Shown: positions 1-8,747 of the stretch, in pieces
Layout of the letters: every line of letters starts with the position of its first letter
Numbering within the stretch: position 1 is the stretch's first letter
From: an uncultured Pseudomonadales bacterium
GTDB lineage: Bacteria > Pseudomonadota > Gammaproteobacteria > Pseudomonadales > Azotimanducaceae
Direction: 5' to 3'
Length of the DNA stretch: 64,000 nt
Assembly (NCBI GenBank): GCA_958296025.1
Contig: OY282430.1
Location: 1,178,001-1,242,000, forward strand
Position numbers and translations under genes: made by a program
The notes under the pieces: model-generated
What the model was told of the DNA's origin: nothing
Databases searched by the model: none
Seen by the model: only the letters and a program-made list of their open reading frames with translations

Positions 1-720
1 GTGCTGGCCTCCACCATCCCCAACTGCATTTCCTACGACCCCTGCTACGCCTACGAACTGGCGGTGATCGTCCAGGACGGGCTGCGGCGCATGTTCACCG
101 AGCGGGAACACATCTTTTACTACATCACCCTGATGAACGAGAACTATCCGCAGCCGCCCATGCCGGAGGGGGTGGAGGCCGGCATCCTCAAGGGCGCCTA
201 TCGCCTGCAAGTGGCGGACGGGAGTGGTGCGATCAAGGTGCGCCTGTTGGGCAGCGGCGCCATATTGCGGGAGGTGCTGGCCGCCGCGGAGCTGCTCAAG
301 GAATGGGAGGTGGCGGCGGAGGTCTATAGCGTCACCAGCTACAACGAGTTGGCGCGGGAGATGCGCGACGTCGCCCGCTGGAGCCTGCTGCATCCCGACG
401 AGCCGCCCAAGCGCAGCTATGTGGCTGAACTGTTCGCCGGCGATGTCCCGGTCGTCGCCGCCAGCGACTATCAAAAATCCTTGGCCGAGCAGATTCGCGG
501 GGACTTGACGGCCCCCTACGTCGTGCTGGGCACCGACGGCTTTGGCCGCAGCGACACCCGAGCGGAACTGCGCGGTTTCTTTGAAGTGGACCGCCGCTTC
601 GTCGCCCTGTCCGCCTTGTCCGCCTTGGCGAGGGCGCAGAAGATGCCGGTGGAGGTGGTGCGCCAAGCCCGGGACGCCTTCGGCATCAGCCCAGACAAGC
701 CCAATCCGCGGCTGGCTTAG
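1..720 (+). CDS. aceE: Pyruvate dehydrogenase E1 component, C-terminal part (5' end outside window)
   Basis: The reading frame is open from the first base and ends in TAG at 718-720, so about 239 residues of the C-terminal region of the homodimeric E1 are present. E1 is the thiamine-diphosphate subunit that decarboxylates pyruvate and acetylates the E2 lipoyl group. Diagnostic stretches for the AceE type (not the alpha/beta type) include IPNCISYDP near the start, REHIFYYITLMNENY and GTDGFGRSDTR. The true start lies upstream of the window, so the GTG at position 1 is simply the first codon seen. aceF begins 5 bp downstream, a normal pdh operon arrangement. The thiamine-diphosphate binding part is outside the window. 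Confidence 0.95.
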   Translation: MLASTIPNCISYDPCYAYELAVIVQDGLRRMFTEREHIFYYITLMNENYPQPPMPEGVEAGILKGAYRLQVADGSGAIKVRLLGSGAILREVLAAAELLKEWEVAAEVYSVTSYNELAREMRDVARWSLLHPDEPPKRSYVAELFAGDVPVVAASDYQKSLAEQIRGDLTAPYVVLGTDGFGRSDTRAELRGFFEVDRRFVALSALSALARAQKMPVEVVRQARDAFGISPDKPNPRLA

Positions 721-725
721 TTGGG

Positions 726-2231
726 ATGCCGCAAGCCATGAAGGAGGAGGTCCGCATCCCGGACATTGGCGACGCCGATGAGGTCTATGTCATCGAGTTG
801 TGCGTGGCGCCGGGGGATGCGGTTGGCCCGGACGACGCCCTCGTCGTCATCGAGTCGGATAAGGCGTCTATGGAGGTGCCGGCCGGCGTTGGCGGCGTGG
901 TCGATGCCTTGCTGGTGGCGGTTGACGACACGGTGGTGGAGGGGCAGGCCATCGCCCGCATTGACACTGGCCAGAAAGCAGGGGACGCCGAGGCCGATGC
1001 GGCGGAGTCAACAGCCGAGATTGCTGCCGAAGAGGAGCGGGCATCCGCCGCTAACGCGGCTCAAGGCGAACGTGCAGCCGATGCTGTCAAGGCCGGAAAC
1101 GAAGCTGCTGCCGGCCTGAGCGCCGTCCAAGCGGAAACGGCGACCTCTTCGCAAGCGGTTCCGGTTTCAGCGTCTGCTTCCAAACCGCCGGCAAGGACGT
1201 CAGCAGGACGGTCCTCGCAAAGCACAGGCCCCAAGCCCTCCAGCATGCCGGTTGCAGGAGAAGCATTGCCGCATTCACAGTTGGCGCCGCCATCCGCTGC
1301 CGCCCAACCCACTTCCTTGGAAGCGGCGGGAAGCCCTGGCGCAAGGGTTTACGCCGGCCCCGCCACTCGGCGCTTGGCTAGGGAGCTTGGGGTGCCGCTC
1401 ACCGAGGTCACCGGCAGCGGCGCCAGAGGCCGCATTCTCAAGGACGACGTCAAGCGCTACGTCAAGGGACGGCTGACCGCACCCAGCCGCGACGGTGGCC
1501 TGCCGACTTTGCCGGAGGTTGATTTCGCTAGATTTGGGGAGATCGAGGTGGCCCCCCTGTCCCGAATCCGCGCCGCCGGCGCCCAAAACCTGCACCGAAG
1601 TTGGCTGAACCTGCCCCATGTCACCCAGCACGACGAGGCGGACGCGACCGCATTGGAAGCCCTGCGCACCGCCCTCAAAGGCGAGGCCGCCGAGCGGCAG
1701 GTCTCCTTGTCGCCGCTGCCCTTCATCGTCAAGGCCTGCTGCTTGGCCTTGCAGGCGTTTCCCACCTGCAACGCCTCCTTGGACGGGGCAGCGGCCAACA
1801 CCATCTTGAAGCGCTACTACAACATCGGCATCGCCGTGGACACCGATCAGGGGCTGGTGGTGCCCGTGATCAAAGGTGTCGAAGGCAAGGGCGTTTGGGA
1901 GTTGGCGGCGGAAATCGCCGACTTGGCCGCCAAGGCCCGCAGCCAGCGGCTGCCCATGAACGCCATGCAGGGCGGCACCTTCAGCGTCTCCAGCCTCGGC
2001 GCCATCGGCGGCACCGGCTTCACCCCGATCATCAACGCCCCGGAGGTCGCCATCCTCGGCGTCGGTCGCCTGGCCACCAAGCCAGTGTGGGACCAAGACG
2101 CCTTCCGCCCCCGCAAGATGCTGCCCCTCTCCCTCAGCTACGACCACCGCGCCATCAACGGCGCCGAAGCCGGCCGCTTCGTGGCCCATCTGGCGGAACT
2201 GTTGGCGGACCCAGAGCGGCTTGTGCTATAG
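726..2231 (+). CDS. aceF: Dihydrolipoamide acetyltransferase, E2 of pyruvate dehydrogenase
   Basis: A 501-residue E2 that carries acetyl groups from E1 to CoA. Domains in order: one lipoyl domain (about residues 5-80) with the lipoylated lysine in IESDKASMEVP; an Ala/Pro/Ser-rich linker (about 85-205); a peripheral subunit-binding domain (about 210-250, GPATRRLARELGV); and the catalytic core (about 265-501) with the active-site motif SYDHRAINGAEAGRF near the C-terminus. E. coli AceF has three lipoyl domains; a single one is common elsewhere. ATG 726 is used, but the internal ATG at 738 would remove only four residues. No dihydrolipoamide dehydrogenase gene follows in the window. Confidence 0.95.
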   Translation: MPQAMKEEVRIPDIGDADEVYVIELCVAPGDAVGPDDALVVIESDKASMEVPAGVGGVVDALLVAVDDTVVEGQAIARIDTGQKAGDAEADAAESTAEIAAEEERASAANAAQGERAADAVKAGNEAAAGLSAVQAETATSSQAVPVSASASKPPARTSAGRSSQSTGPKPSSMPVAGEALPHSQLAPPSAAAQPTSLEAAGSPGARVYAGPATRRLARELGVPLTEVTGSGARGRILKDDVKRYVKGRLTAPSRDGGLPTLPEVDFARFGEIEVAPLSRIRAAGAQNLHRSWLNLPHVTQHDEADATALEALRTALKGEAAERQVSLSPLPFIVKACCLALQAFPTCNASLDGAAANTILKRYYNIGIAVDTDQGLVVPVIKGVEGKGVWELAAEIADLAAKARSQRLPMNAMQGGTFSVSSLGAIGGTGFTPIINAPEVAILGVGRLATKPVWDQDAFRPRKMLPLSLSYDHRAINGAEAGRFVAHLAELLADPERLVL

Positions 2232-2380
2232 CCGTCTAGGAAGCTAGCGCATCAAGATCAATGCAAGGCTCGCGTCGGCCATAAAGAAACCAGCAAAGCA
2301 AACGAGGGTGACTCGGGGCTTTCGGGAAAGGTGATAAGGACGGAGACAATTGGCTGCGGGAAGTTCCACTCCTTGGCGAC

Positions 2381-3340
2381 ATGAACCGGCGTACATCCAT
2401 CTTGCTGCTCTCGTTGCTCCTTGTTTGCGGGGTTGCCGGCTATGCTGAGATGGTGCCGGGTGCGGGTCGGCAAGCATCCACCTGCGAAGGGGCGGGAGGT
2501 GACGAGGCGTACTCGCTCGGCTTGAGGATTCAAAACGCGGTGCGGGCGCGGGACCTCAGTGCTTTCTTCGCCATAGTGGAGGGCGAGTTGGAGCGCGGTC
2601 CTAGGCGTGTTCATGTCGAAGGCAAAGGTTTTGCTGACGTGTTCCCGGAATCCTGGAGGGATGCCGTGCTGGCTGCTGCGCCGGATTGCTCACCCGTGGG
2701 CGGGCGCGGCTACATGCTTGGGCAGGGGAATATTTGGTATCGTCCGGGCGGCGTGTTTGCGGTCAATGGCTGGCTTGTGCAGGAAGCGCCTTCCATGCTT
2801 GGAGAATGGAGATTCGACGGCAATCTCTTGCCTCCTAGCTGCTTCGTGCAGCAATCGCTTTCGGGCGATGTCTTTGAGGATTTCGCCGCCCGGCATTCGA
2901 TAGCGGCCAGCCGCAGCGCCCCGGCGTTTGTGGACTTTGAGCGGAATCCCGGCAGGTACTTCGGCAGTTCGGTTCGTTCTTCCGACCTTGAGGATTCCAG
3001 CCTTTGGCGGCATGTGGACCACTGCGTGAGAGATTCAGAACAACTGACGGTCGAAGGGTCAACGGTCATCCAAAATGACGGCGAAAGGTACGCCGCATTG
3101 GCTGAGGTTCCTCGCCGGCTGTGCCAAAGCCTCGCTCCCAAGCTGCCCGGCGAATGCCTCCAGTCCCGCCTGCTGCATAGGTTCAGCCTAACCGACGGCA
3201 GCATGGGCTACTACGGCGTCCACGGGATATACGGCTTGTTCAGGATGGAGGACGGCGCGGGGATCGTTTTCCCGCTGAAGTACTTCGATTCGGAGAACTT
3301 GGCGAGGAACTTCCTCGACGACTACAACCGAACGCAGTGA
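2381..3340 (+). CDS. Secreted protein of unknown function
   Basis: A 319-residue protein with a clear signal peptide (NRRT followed by a leucine-rich core ILLLSLLLVCGVAGYAE), so it is probably exported to the periplasm. The mature part has several cysteines and a composition normal for a folded globular domain. I recognise no family motif. It lies alone between aceF and the convergent ponA gene, with about 150 bp of leader after aceF, so it probably has its own promoter. The start is the first ATG before the signal peptide. Existence as a gene is fairly secure; function is unknown. Confidence 0.7.
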   Translation: MNRRTSILLLSLLLVCGVAGYAEMVPGAGRQASTCEGAGGDEAYSLGLRIQNAVRARDLSAFFAIVEGELERGPRRVHVEGKGFADVFPESWRDAVLAAAPDCSPVGGRGYMLGQGNIWYRPGGVFAVNGWLVQEAPSMLGEWRFDGNLLPPSCFVQQSLSGDVFEDFAARHSIAASRSAPAFVDFERNPGRYFGSSVRSSDLEDSSLWRHVDHCVRDSEQLTVEGSTVIQNDGERYAALAEVPRRLCQSLAPKLPGECLQSRLLHRFSLTDGSMGYYGVHGIYGLFRMEDGAGIVFPLKYFDSENLARNFLDDYNRTQ

Positions 3341-3421
3341 GACGGCTAGCCCGCACATTGCATCAAGCGCAGCTATGAGGGTGCCGGGTTTTCTTCCAGC
3401 CTGGGATTGCGACCAACAACC

Positions 3422-5833
3422 TCAGAACAAATCCTCCGGCTTGATGTCCCGCCGCCCCGCGTTTTCGCCGCTGCTGTCTCGGCGCTGGCCGGAATGGGCT
3501 TGGGGAGCCTGTTCGGCCAGAAAGTACTCGAAGATGGCGCCCGGTTGGCCGCTGTCGGCCAAGGCGCCGGTTGCGGGGTCGATCTTCATGGACAGCACGC
3601 CCGGTGGCTGCGGCGGGTGCAATTCCGGGCGGCCCTTCAGGGCCTCGCGCATGTAGTCTATCCAGATAGGCAGGGGATTGTTGCTGCCGTATTCTCGCTC
3701 GCCCAGGGCGCCGTGGTTGGGGAAGCCCACCCAGACGGTGGTGGCCACCTCGGGGTTGAAGCCGTTGAACCAAGTGTCGGCGGCGTCGTCTGTGGTGCCG
3801 GTCTTGCCGGCTAGGTCGCTGCGCTCCAGCGTCCGCGCCCTGCGGCCGGTGCCGCGGCGCACCACGTCCCGGAGCATCTGATGCATGATGAAGGCGTTGC
3901 GCTCGTCAATGGCCTGTTCGGCTGGCGTTGCCGCTGCGGCCAGAAGCTCCTCCAGGTTGGAGGGTTCGGCGCCGGGGGCTTCGGGCGGTGGCGTTTCGTC
4001 CCCATCGCTTTCGCGCACCACGACTGGATAGCTCGGATCGAAGACCACATTGCCGTTCAAATCCTGCACCCTTTTTATGATGTGCGGCTGCACCAGCCGG
4101 CCGCCGTTGGCCAAGACGGCGTAGGCCCGCACCATGTCGATGGGGGTCACCGCCATGGTGCCGCCGCCGATGGCCAGCTGGGTGTTGCGCGGGAAGGTGC
4201 GGGTGTCGAAGCCGAAGCGCCGCACATAGTCCAGGGTGCGGCCGGCGCCGACCTGCAGCAGCACCCGCATGGACACCAAATTGATGGAGCGGTACAGCGC
4301 CTCGCGCAGGCGGGTGGGGCCGTTGTAGCGGTTGTTGTCGTTGGCCGGGCGGTATTGGGACTCTAGTTGGGCGTCATCGAATACCAAGGGGGCGTCCATG
4401 AAGATGGAGGCGGGGGTGACGCCGGCGTCCAAGGCGGCGGAATAGACGAAGGGTTTGAATCCGGAGCCGGGCTGCCGCGCCGCCTGCAGGGCGTGGTTGA
4501 ATTGGTTCATGTGGAAGTCGAAACCGCCTTCCAGAGCCAGTACCGCGCCGCTGTGTACGTCCAGGGAGATCAACGCCCCTTGGATGGCCGGCAACTGCGC
4601 CAGCCGCCAGCCGTCCTCCGTCTGCTGCAAGCGGATCAGGTCGCCGACATGGAGCACTTCGCCAACTGCCTTCGGGCGCGGTCCGCGCGCATCGACTTCC
4701 ACATAGGGCCGCCAGCGCAGGCTTGCCAAGGGCAGATCGACCTCGCCGCCCGATCCCAGCCGAACCTTGGCGGCGGCTTGCTCGGCGTCAACGGCGGTGA
4801 CTAAGGCGGGAACCAAGCCGCCGTAGGGGAGCCGTTCCGCCAAGGCCGCCGAGGCGTCCTCCAGACTCTCAAAGCGGGCCTCGGGGCCACGGTAGCCGTG
4901 CCGCCGGTCGTAGCCGATCAAGCCCTTGCGCAGAGCCGCCGTCGCGGTGTCCTGCAGGTGCCCGTCCAAGGTGGTGTAAACCTCGTAGCCGCCGGTGTAG
5001 AGGTCCGGGATGCGGCCGAGCAGGGTTTGCCGCACCCATTCCGCTGGAAAGGGCGCCGGCACGTCCAGGGCGCGACCATGCACCTTGGCGCTGATGGGCG
5101 CCGCCACCGCCTCCCGGTATTCCGCCTCGTCAATGGAGCCTTGGCTGTGCATTCTGGAAAGCACCAGGTTGCGCCGCCGCAAGGCCCGTTCCGGGCCGTT
5201 GATCGGGTTGCCTGCCGTGGGCGCCTGCAGCACCCCGGCCAGCATGGCCAGTTGCGGCAGGTTCAGTTTGCCCAAGGGCTTGCCGTAGTAGGTCCGGGCA
5301 GCGGCCTCTGCGCCGTAGGCCCGTTTGCCAAAGGGCATTTCGTTGACGTAGAGCTCCAGGATTTCCTCCTTGGTCAACTCCCGCTCGATCTTCAGGGCCA
5401 GCAGCATCTCCTTGAACTTGCGCAGGAAACGGCGCTCCAGGGAGAGCGAGATGTTGCGCGCCAGCTGCATCGTGATGGTGCTGGCCCCAGGGCCAAGGGC
5501 GCGGTCGGTCGCTAGGTTGCCGAGCAGCCCGAACACATCGTTGGTCAGGGAGATGAAGTCGATGCCGCGGTGTTGGTAGAAGCGTTTGTCTTCGGTGTCC
5601 AGCAGGGCGTTGATGAACTGACGCGGCACCTCCTCGAAGGGAATGGGGATGCGGCGGCGCTCACCAAATTCGGCGATCAGCGCCCCGTCGCCGGTGAACA
5701 CCCGCACCGGGGTTTCCAGTTTGACGTGCCGATAAGACTCCGCATCGGGTATTTGCGGATTCAAATAGAGAAAGACCGCGGCCAAATTCAGAGATATCGC
5801 ACAGACAAGGGTAAACGCCGTCCAGATAATCAT
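3422..5833 (-). CDS. mrcA: Penicillin-binding protein 1A, bifunctional transglycosylase/transpeptidase
   Basis: Class A PBP that polymerises and cross-links peptidoglycan, anchored in the inner membrane by one N-terminal helix (IIWTAFTLVCAISLNLAAV). The glycosyltransferase domain shows EDKRFYQHRGID and GASTITMQLARN. The transpeptidase domain has SGFKPF (catalytic SxxK), SIN in YRSINLVS, and KTG in LAGKTGTTDDAADTW. I chose ATG 5833 because the residues before the membrane helix then match the short cytoplasmic tail usual in PBP1A. An in-frame ATG at 5899 (22 residues longer) would overlap the divergent pilM start. The ponA/pilM divergent arrangement is conserved in pseudomonads and relatives. 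Confidence 0.93.
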   Translation of the reverse strand: MIIWTAFTLVCAISLNLAAVFLYLNPQIPDAESYRHVKLETPVRVFTGDGALIAEFGERRRIPIPFEEVPRQFINALLDTEDKRFYQHRGIDFISLTNDVFGLLGNLATDRALGPGASTITMQLARNISLSLERRFLRKFKEMLLALKIERELTKEEILELYVNEMPFGKRAYGAEAAARTYYGKPLGKLNLPQLAMLAGVLQAPTAGNPINGPERALRRRNLVLSRMHSQGSIDEAEYREAVAAPISAKVHGRALDVPAPFPAEWVRQTLLGRIPDLYTGGYEVYTTLDGHLQDTATAALRKGLIGYDRRHGYRGPEARFESLEDASAALAERLPYGGLVPALVTAVDAEQAAAKVRLGSGGEVDLPLASLRWRPYVEVDARGPRPKAVGEVLHVGDLIRLQQTEDGWRLAQLPAIQGALISLDVHSGAVLALEGGFDFHMNQFNHALQAARQPGSGFKPFVYSAALDAGVTPASIFMDAPLVFDDAQLESQYRPANDNNRYNGPTRLREALYRSINLVSMRVLLQVGAGRTLDYVRRFGFDTRTFPRNTQLAIGGGTMAVTPIDMVRAYAVLANGGRLVQPHIIKRVQDLNGNVVFDPSYPVVVRESDGDETPPPEAPGAEPSNLEELLAAAATPAEQAIDERNAFIMHQMLRDVVRRGTGRRARTLERSDLAGKTGTTDDAADTWFNGFNPEVATTVWVGFPNHGALGEREYGSNNPLPIWIDYMREALKGRPELHPPQPPGVLSMKIDPATGALADSGQPGAIFEYFLAEQAPQAHSGQRRDSSGENAGRRDIKPEDLF

Positions 5834-5876
5834 GCGGCTGAGGCGTCTATCGCGCTGGCTTAAGGCGTTGCCGATG

Positions 5877-6866
5877 ATGTGGTTCAAAAGGCGGTCCATG
5901 GGTGTGCTGGGGGTGGATATTGGCGCCGCAGCGGTCAAGCTGCTGGCCCTGTCCGAGTGCGGCGGGCGCCGCCAAGTGGAGTTCTACGCCATGGCCCCGT
6001 TGCCTCCGAATGCCGTGGTGGAGGGACAGTTTAGAGATGTTGAGGCCGTTGGTGAAGCCATTCGGCAGGCGCTATCCGGCTGGCGCGGCCGGCCGAAGCC
6101 GGCTGCGGCGGCGTTGGCGGCGGCCTGCGTCCGCACCAAGGCGTTCGAAGTGGACGCCGCTCTCACGGATGAGGAAATCGAGGCACTCATCGTCGTGGAG
6201 GCGGAGCGCCACCTGCCCTGCGCCATCGACGAGGCGGCCTATGACTTCGAGGTACAGGGGTTTTGCGAATCCGGCCCCGGCCAAGTGGAGGTGCTGCTAA
6301 GCGCTTGCCGCGAGGAACACCTAGGATCGCGTGCAGCGGCCTTGGTTGCCGGGGGGCTGCGGCCGGTGGTCATGGACACTGAGGCTTTCGCCTTGGCGCG
6401 GGCGCTGGAGCTCTGTCGCCCCTTTGCAGGGGACGGTGGGGATGGGCAAGCGGTTGCGGTGCTTGATCTAGGCAGCACGCTCAGGCTGCTGGTGTTCGAC
6501 CCGTCCCGCTGCCTATACGAGCGCGGGCAAGCTCCGCCAGTCGGGGACAGCGTCGCTGCGCCCGGCAACGGCGATGCGCAAGCTCGCTGCCGCACCATCG
6601 CCAAACAAGCGTCGGAGGCGCTGCGGCTGTTCGGTGCCGCCCAACCGCATCGGCCGCTGAGCGCCTTGGTTCTGGCCGGGGGCGGGACGTTGCTGGATGG
6701 CTTGACGGAAGCCCTGGCTGCGGAACTGGCGCTGCCGGTGAAGACGGCCAATCCCTTTCAGGGCATGTCCGTCGCTGTGCGCGTTGATGCCGAGGCGCTG
6801 TCCAGGGACGCTCCAGTCCTGATGCTGGCCTGTGGCCTCGCCCTCAGGAGTTGGCCAGGATGCTGA
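5877..6866 (+). CDS. pilM: Type IV pilus assembly protein PilM, actin-like ATPase
   Basis: Cytoplasmic actin-fold protein that binds the PilN N-terminus and forms part of the inner-membrane alignment complex. The phosphate-1 motif appears at the N-terminus (GVDIGAAAVKLLAL) and a second nucleotide-binding segment near residue 200 (AVLDLGSTLRLLVF), with VLAGGGTLLDGL further on. ATG 5877 gives MWFKRRSMGVLGVDIG, the length typical before the first strand; an AAGG lies about 11 bp upstream. First gene of pilMNOPQ. A longer reading from ATG 5832 would run into the opposite-strand ponA gene. Confidence 0.9.
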   Translation: MWFKRRSMGVLGVDIGAAAVKLLALSECGGRRQVEFYAMAPLPPNAVVEGQFRDVEAVGEAIRQALSGWRGRPKPAAAALAAACVRTKAFEVDAALTDEEIEALIVVEAERHLPCAIDEAAYDFEVQGFCESGPGQVEVLLSACREEHLGSRAAALVAGGLRPVVMDTEAFALARALELCRPFAGDGGDGQAVAVLDLGSTLRLLVFDPSRCLYERGQAPPVGDSVAAPGNGDAQARCRTIAKQASEALRLFGAAQPHRPLSALVLAGGGTLLDGLTEALAAELALPVKTANPFQGMSVAVRVDAEALSRDAPVLMLACGLALRSWPGC

Positions 6867-6927
6867 CCATCCACGTCCGCAAGGCAAGGGTGCGTTCATG
6901 CTGTTCGTTGTCCAGCAGGGCTCTCCC

Positions 6928-7566
6928 ATGATGCCTACCCTCAACCTGCTGCCTTGGCGGGAGTGGCGGCAGAAACGCCGTAATCGGCAGTTCCTCTTGC
7001 AATTGGCCGCGGTCTTGATGGTGGCGCTGTTGATCCTGGGTGCGGCCGGCCGGTGGGTGCAGGGCGCCATTGAGGTCCAGGAAGGCCGCAACGCCCTGCT
7101 ACGGGAACAGATTACGGAGTTGGACGGGCGCATCGCCGAGGTCCACCGACTGCGGCAAAGGCGTGACGCCTCGCTTGCGCAAATCGACGCCATTCAATTC
7201 CTCGAAACGCAGCGAACGACCGTCGTGCGCATCTTCGACGCCTTGGCGAACACCTTGCCCGACGGTGTGCATTACCGAGCGGTCGAACGCAAGGGTGATG
7301 TTCTGGCGCTAACCGGCGTGGCCACATCCGGCGCGGACGTGGCCGCCTTGATCCGCAATCTGCAAGGCTCGGCAACTTTCGCCGAAACCCGACTCATCAG
7401 CATCGAAGAAGCGAAGAACGGCACCGCATTCAGCGGCGCGGCGAGGGTTTTCCATCTCACAACGGTGCGCGTCGCGCCCTGCATGGTGGAACGGGACGCG
7501 GCGCTTGCATCCCCGGCGTCGGCACAACCCTGCCGACAAATGGCCGAAAACCATTCACACCACTGA
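6928..7566 (+). CDS. pilN: Type IV pilus alignment protein PilN
   Basis: Bitopic inner-membrane protein linking PilM to PilO. The conserved PilM-binding tail is at the start (TLNLLPWREW), followed by a basic stretch, one membrane helix (QLAAVLMVALLILGAAGR) and a periplasmic coiled coil then ferredoxin-like fold. I chose ATG 6928 because this puts NLLPWR at its usual place; ATG 6898 would add ten residues. The last 30 or so residues after the normal fold, ending in ENHSHH, look like an extension with no clear role. pilO starts 18 bp downstream. Confidence 0.87.
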   Translation: MMPTLNLLPWREWRQKRRNRQFLLQLAAVLMVALLILGAAGRWVQGAIEVQEGRNALLREQITELDGRIAEVHRLRQRRDASLAQIDAIQFLETQRTTVVRIFDALANTLPDGVHYRAVERKGDVLALTGVATSGADVAALIRNLQGSATFAETRLISIEEAKNGTAFSGAARVFHLTTVRVAPCMVERDAALASPASAQPCRQMAENHSHH

Positions 7567-7584
7567 GGAGGCGCATCGCCGGTC

Positions 7585-8196
7585 ATGGACGTCATGAAGC
7601 TGTTCGACGCCCTGCGTGGCCTGCACGGGGCCGACTTTGACCTAGGGCGCATGGGTGCTTGGCCCGTCAAGGTCAAGGCAGCCCTCATGGCGCTGCTTTT
7701 CGCAGCCGCCTTGGGCGGCGGTCATGCGCTGTCGCTTTCCGGCATGGCCCTGGAGTTGGAGCGGCTCAAGGCGGCGGAACGGGCGTTGCGCCAAGAACAG
7801 GCGCAGCAGCTCGGACAAGCCGCTCAAATGGGTGCGTTGCGGGCGCAACATCAGGCGGTGGCGGCGGTTTTAGCCGACTGGCGGCAGCGATTGCCGGCCG
7901 GGGATGGGGTGCCTGACCTGCTCGAGGACATCGGCCAAGCGGCCAAACGAAACGGCCTGCGCCTTGAAGGCTTGGAGCTTGCCTCCGAGCAGCGCAAGGA
8001 ATTTTACGCGGAGTTGCCCTTTGCGCTGAGGGTGGTTGGCGGCTACCACCAAATCGGCGTCTTTGTCAGCGCCTTGGCCGACCTGCCGCGCCTCGTCACC
8101 TTGCATGACTTCGCCCTGCGGCCTAATCGGTCGAACGCCGGGCTGCAACTGCAAATCTCCGCAAAAACATACACTTATTTGGGAGAAAACCAATGA
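7585..8196 (+). CDS. pilO: Type IV pilus alignment protein PilO
   Basis: A 203-residue protein with a short cytoplasmic tail, a membrane helix at about residues 33-52 (AALMALLFAAALGGGHAL), a coiled coil rich in Glu, Arg and Gln (about 55-100) and a periplasmic ferredoxin-like domain including ELPFALRVVGGYHQIGVFVSALADLPR, split here by reading only the GGYHQIGVFVSALADLPR core as diagnostic. It heterodimerises with PilN and contacts PilP. The stop codon overlaps the pilP start by 4 bp (ATGA type), implying translational coupling. Confidence 0.87.
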   Translation: MDVMKLFDALRGLHGADFDLGRMGAWPVKVKAALMALLFAAALGGGHALSLSGMALELERLKAAERALRQEQAQQLGQAAQMGALRAQHQAVAAVLADWRQRLPAGDGVPDLLEDIGQAAKRNGLRLEGLELASEQRKEFYAELPFALRVVGGYHQIGVFVSALADLPRLVTLHDFALRPNRSNAGLQLQISAKTYTYLGENQ

Positions 8197-8747
8197 ACGC
8201 AAGAACTGTTGCCGTAGGCGGCGCGGCGGCTTTGGGCACCGTGCTGACGGGAACCCTCGCCTGGTGGACTGGCGTTGGGCCGCCGGCAGCCAAGGAGCCT
8301 TCGCGCTCCAGCAGCGCATCGCCCGGCTTGACGGTGAAGCCGCTGCCGGCATTTGGGGAGGCGCCGGGCTTCTTCTACCAAGCGGTTGCCAAACGTGACC
8401 CCTTTGAGTCCGCCGCGGTCAGCGACGAGGGGAAGTCAAAGGCCACCAGCGGCGGCATGGCCCCGGACCCCAGCCGGCCCAAGGAACCTTTGGAAGCCTT
8501 CGATTTGGCGGCGCTGACCTTGGTGGGCACCGTCTCCTACGGCAACCGTCATAGCGCCTTGGTGCTAGACGACACGGAAACGTTGCATTGGGTGGTCGTG
8601 GGCGACCGTTTGGGCGGCCACCACGGTCGGGTTCGGCGCATTGGCGATGCCTGGGTGGAGTTGGTGGAGCTTGTGCCGAATGGGCTGGGTGGCTGGGTGG
8701 AGCGCATCGCAACGCTCAGCCCGCCGAACGGGGCACCGCAGACATGA
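8193..8747 (+). CDS. pilP: Type IV pilus protein PilP, lacking the usual lipobox cysteine
   Basis: PilP couples the PilNO inner-membrane complex to the PilQ secretin. The N-terminus is hydrophobic (VAVGGAAALGTVLTGTLAW), then a Pro/Ser-rich linker, the PilQ-contact motif RDPF (KRDPFES), and the C-terminal beta domain (FDLAALTLVGTV, then ALVLDDTETLHWVVVGDRLG). Canonical PilP is a lipoprotein; this sequence has no cysteine at all, so it must be anchored by an uncleaved N-terminal helix or released. Identification rests on the beta-domain and its position between pilO and pilQ. The gene overlaps pilQ by 4 bp. Confidence 0.83.
   Translation: MNARTVAVGGAAALGTVLTGTLAWWTGVGPPAAKEPSRSSSASPGLTVKPLPAFGEAPGFFYQAVAKRDPFESAAVSDEGKSKATSGGMAPDPSRPKEPLEAFDLAALTLVGTVSYGNRHSALVLDDTETLHWVVVGDRLGGHHGRVRRIGDAWVELVELVPNGLGGWVERIATLSPPNGAPQT

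Noticed and set aside
1275-2189. A 304-codon frame opposite aceF
   Set aside because: It mirrors aceF codons and is Gly/Ala/Val-rich with no domain; high-GC genes commonly leave long antisense frames.
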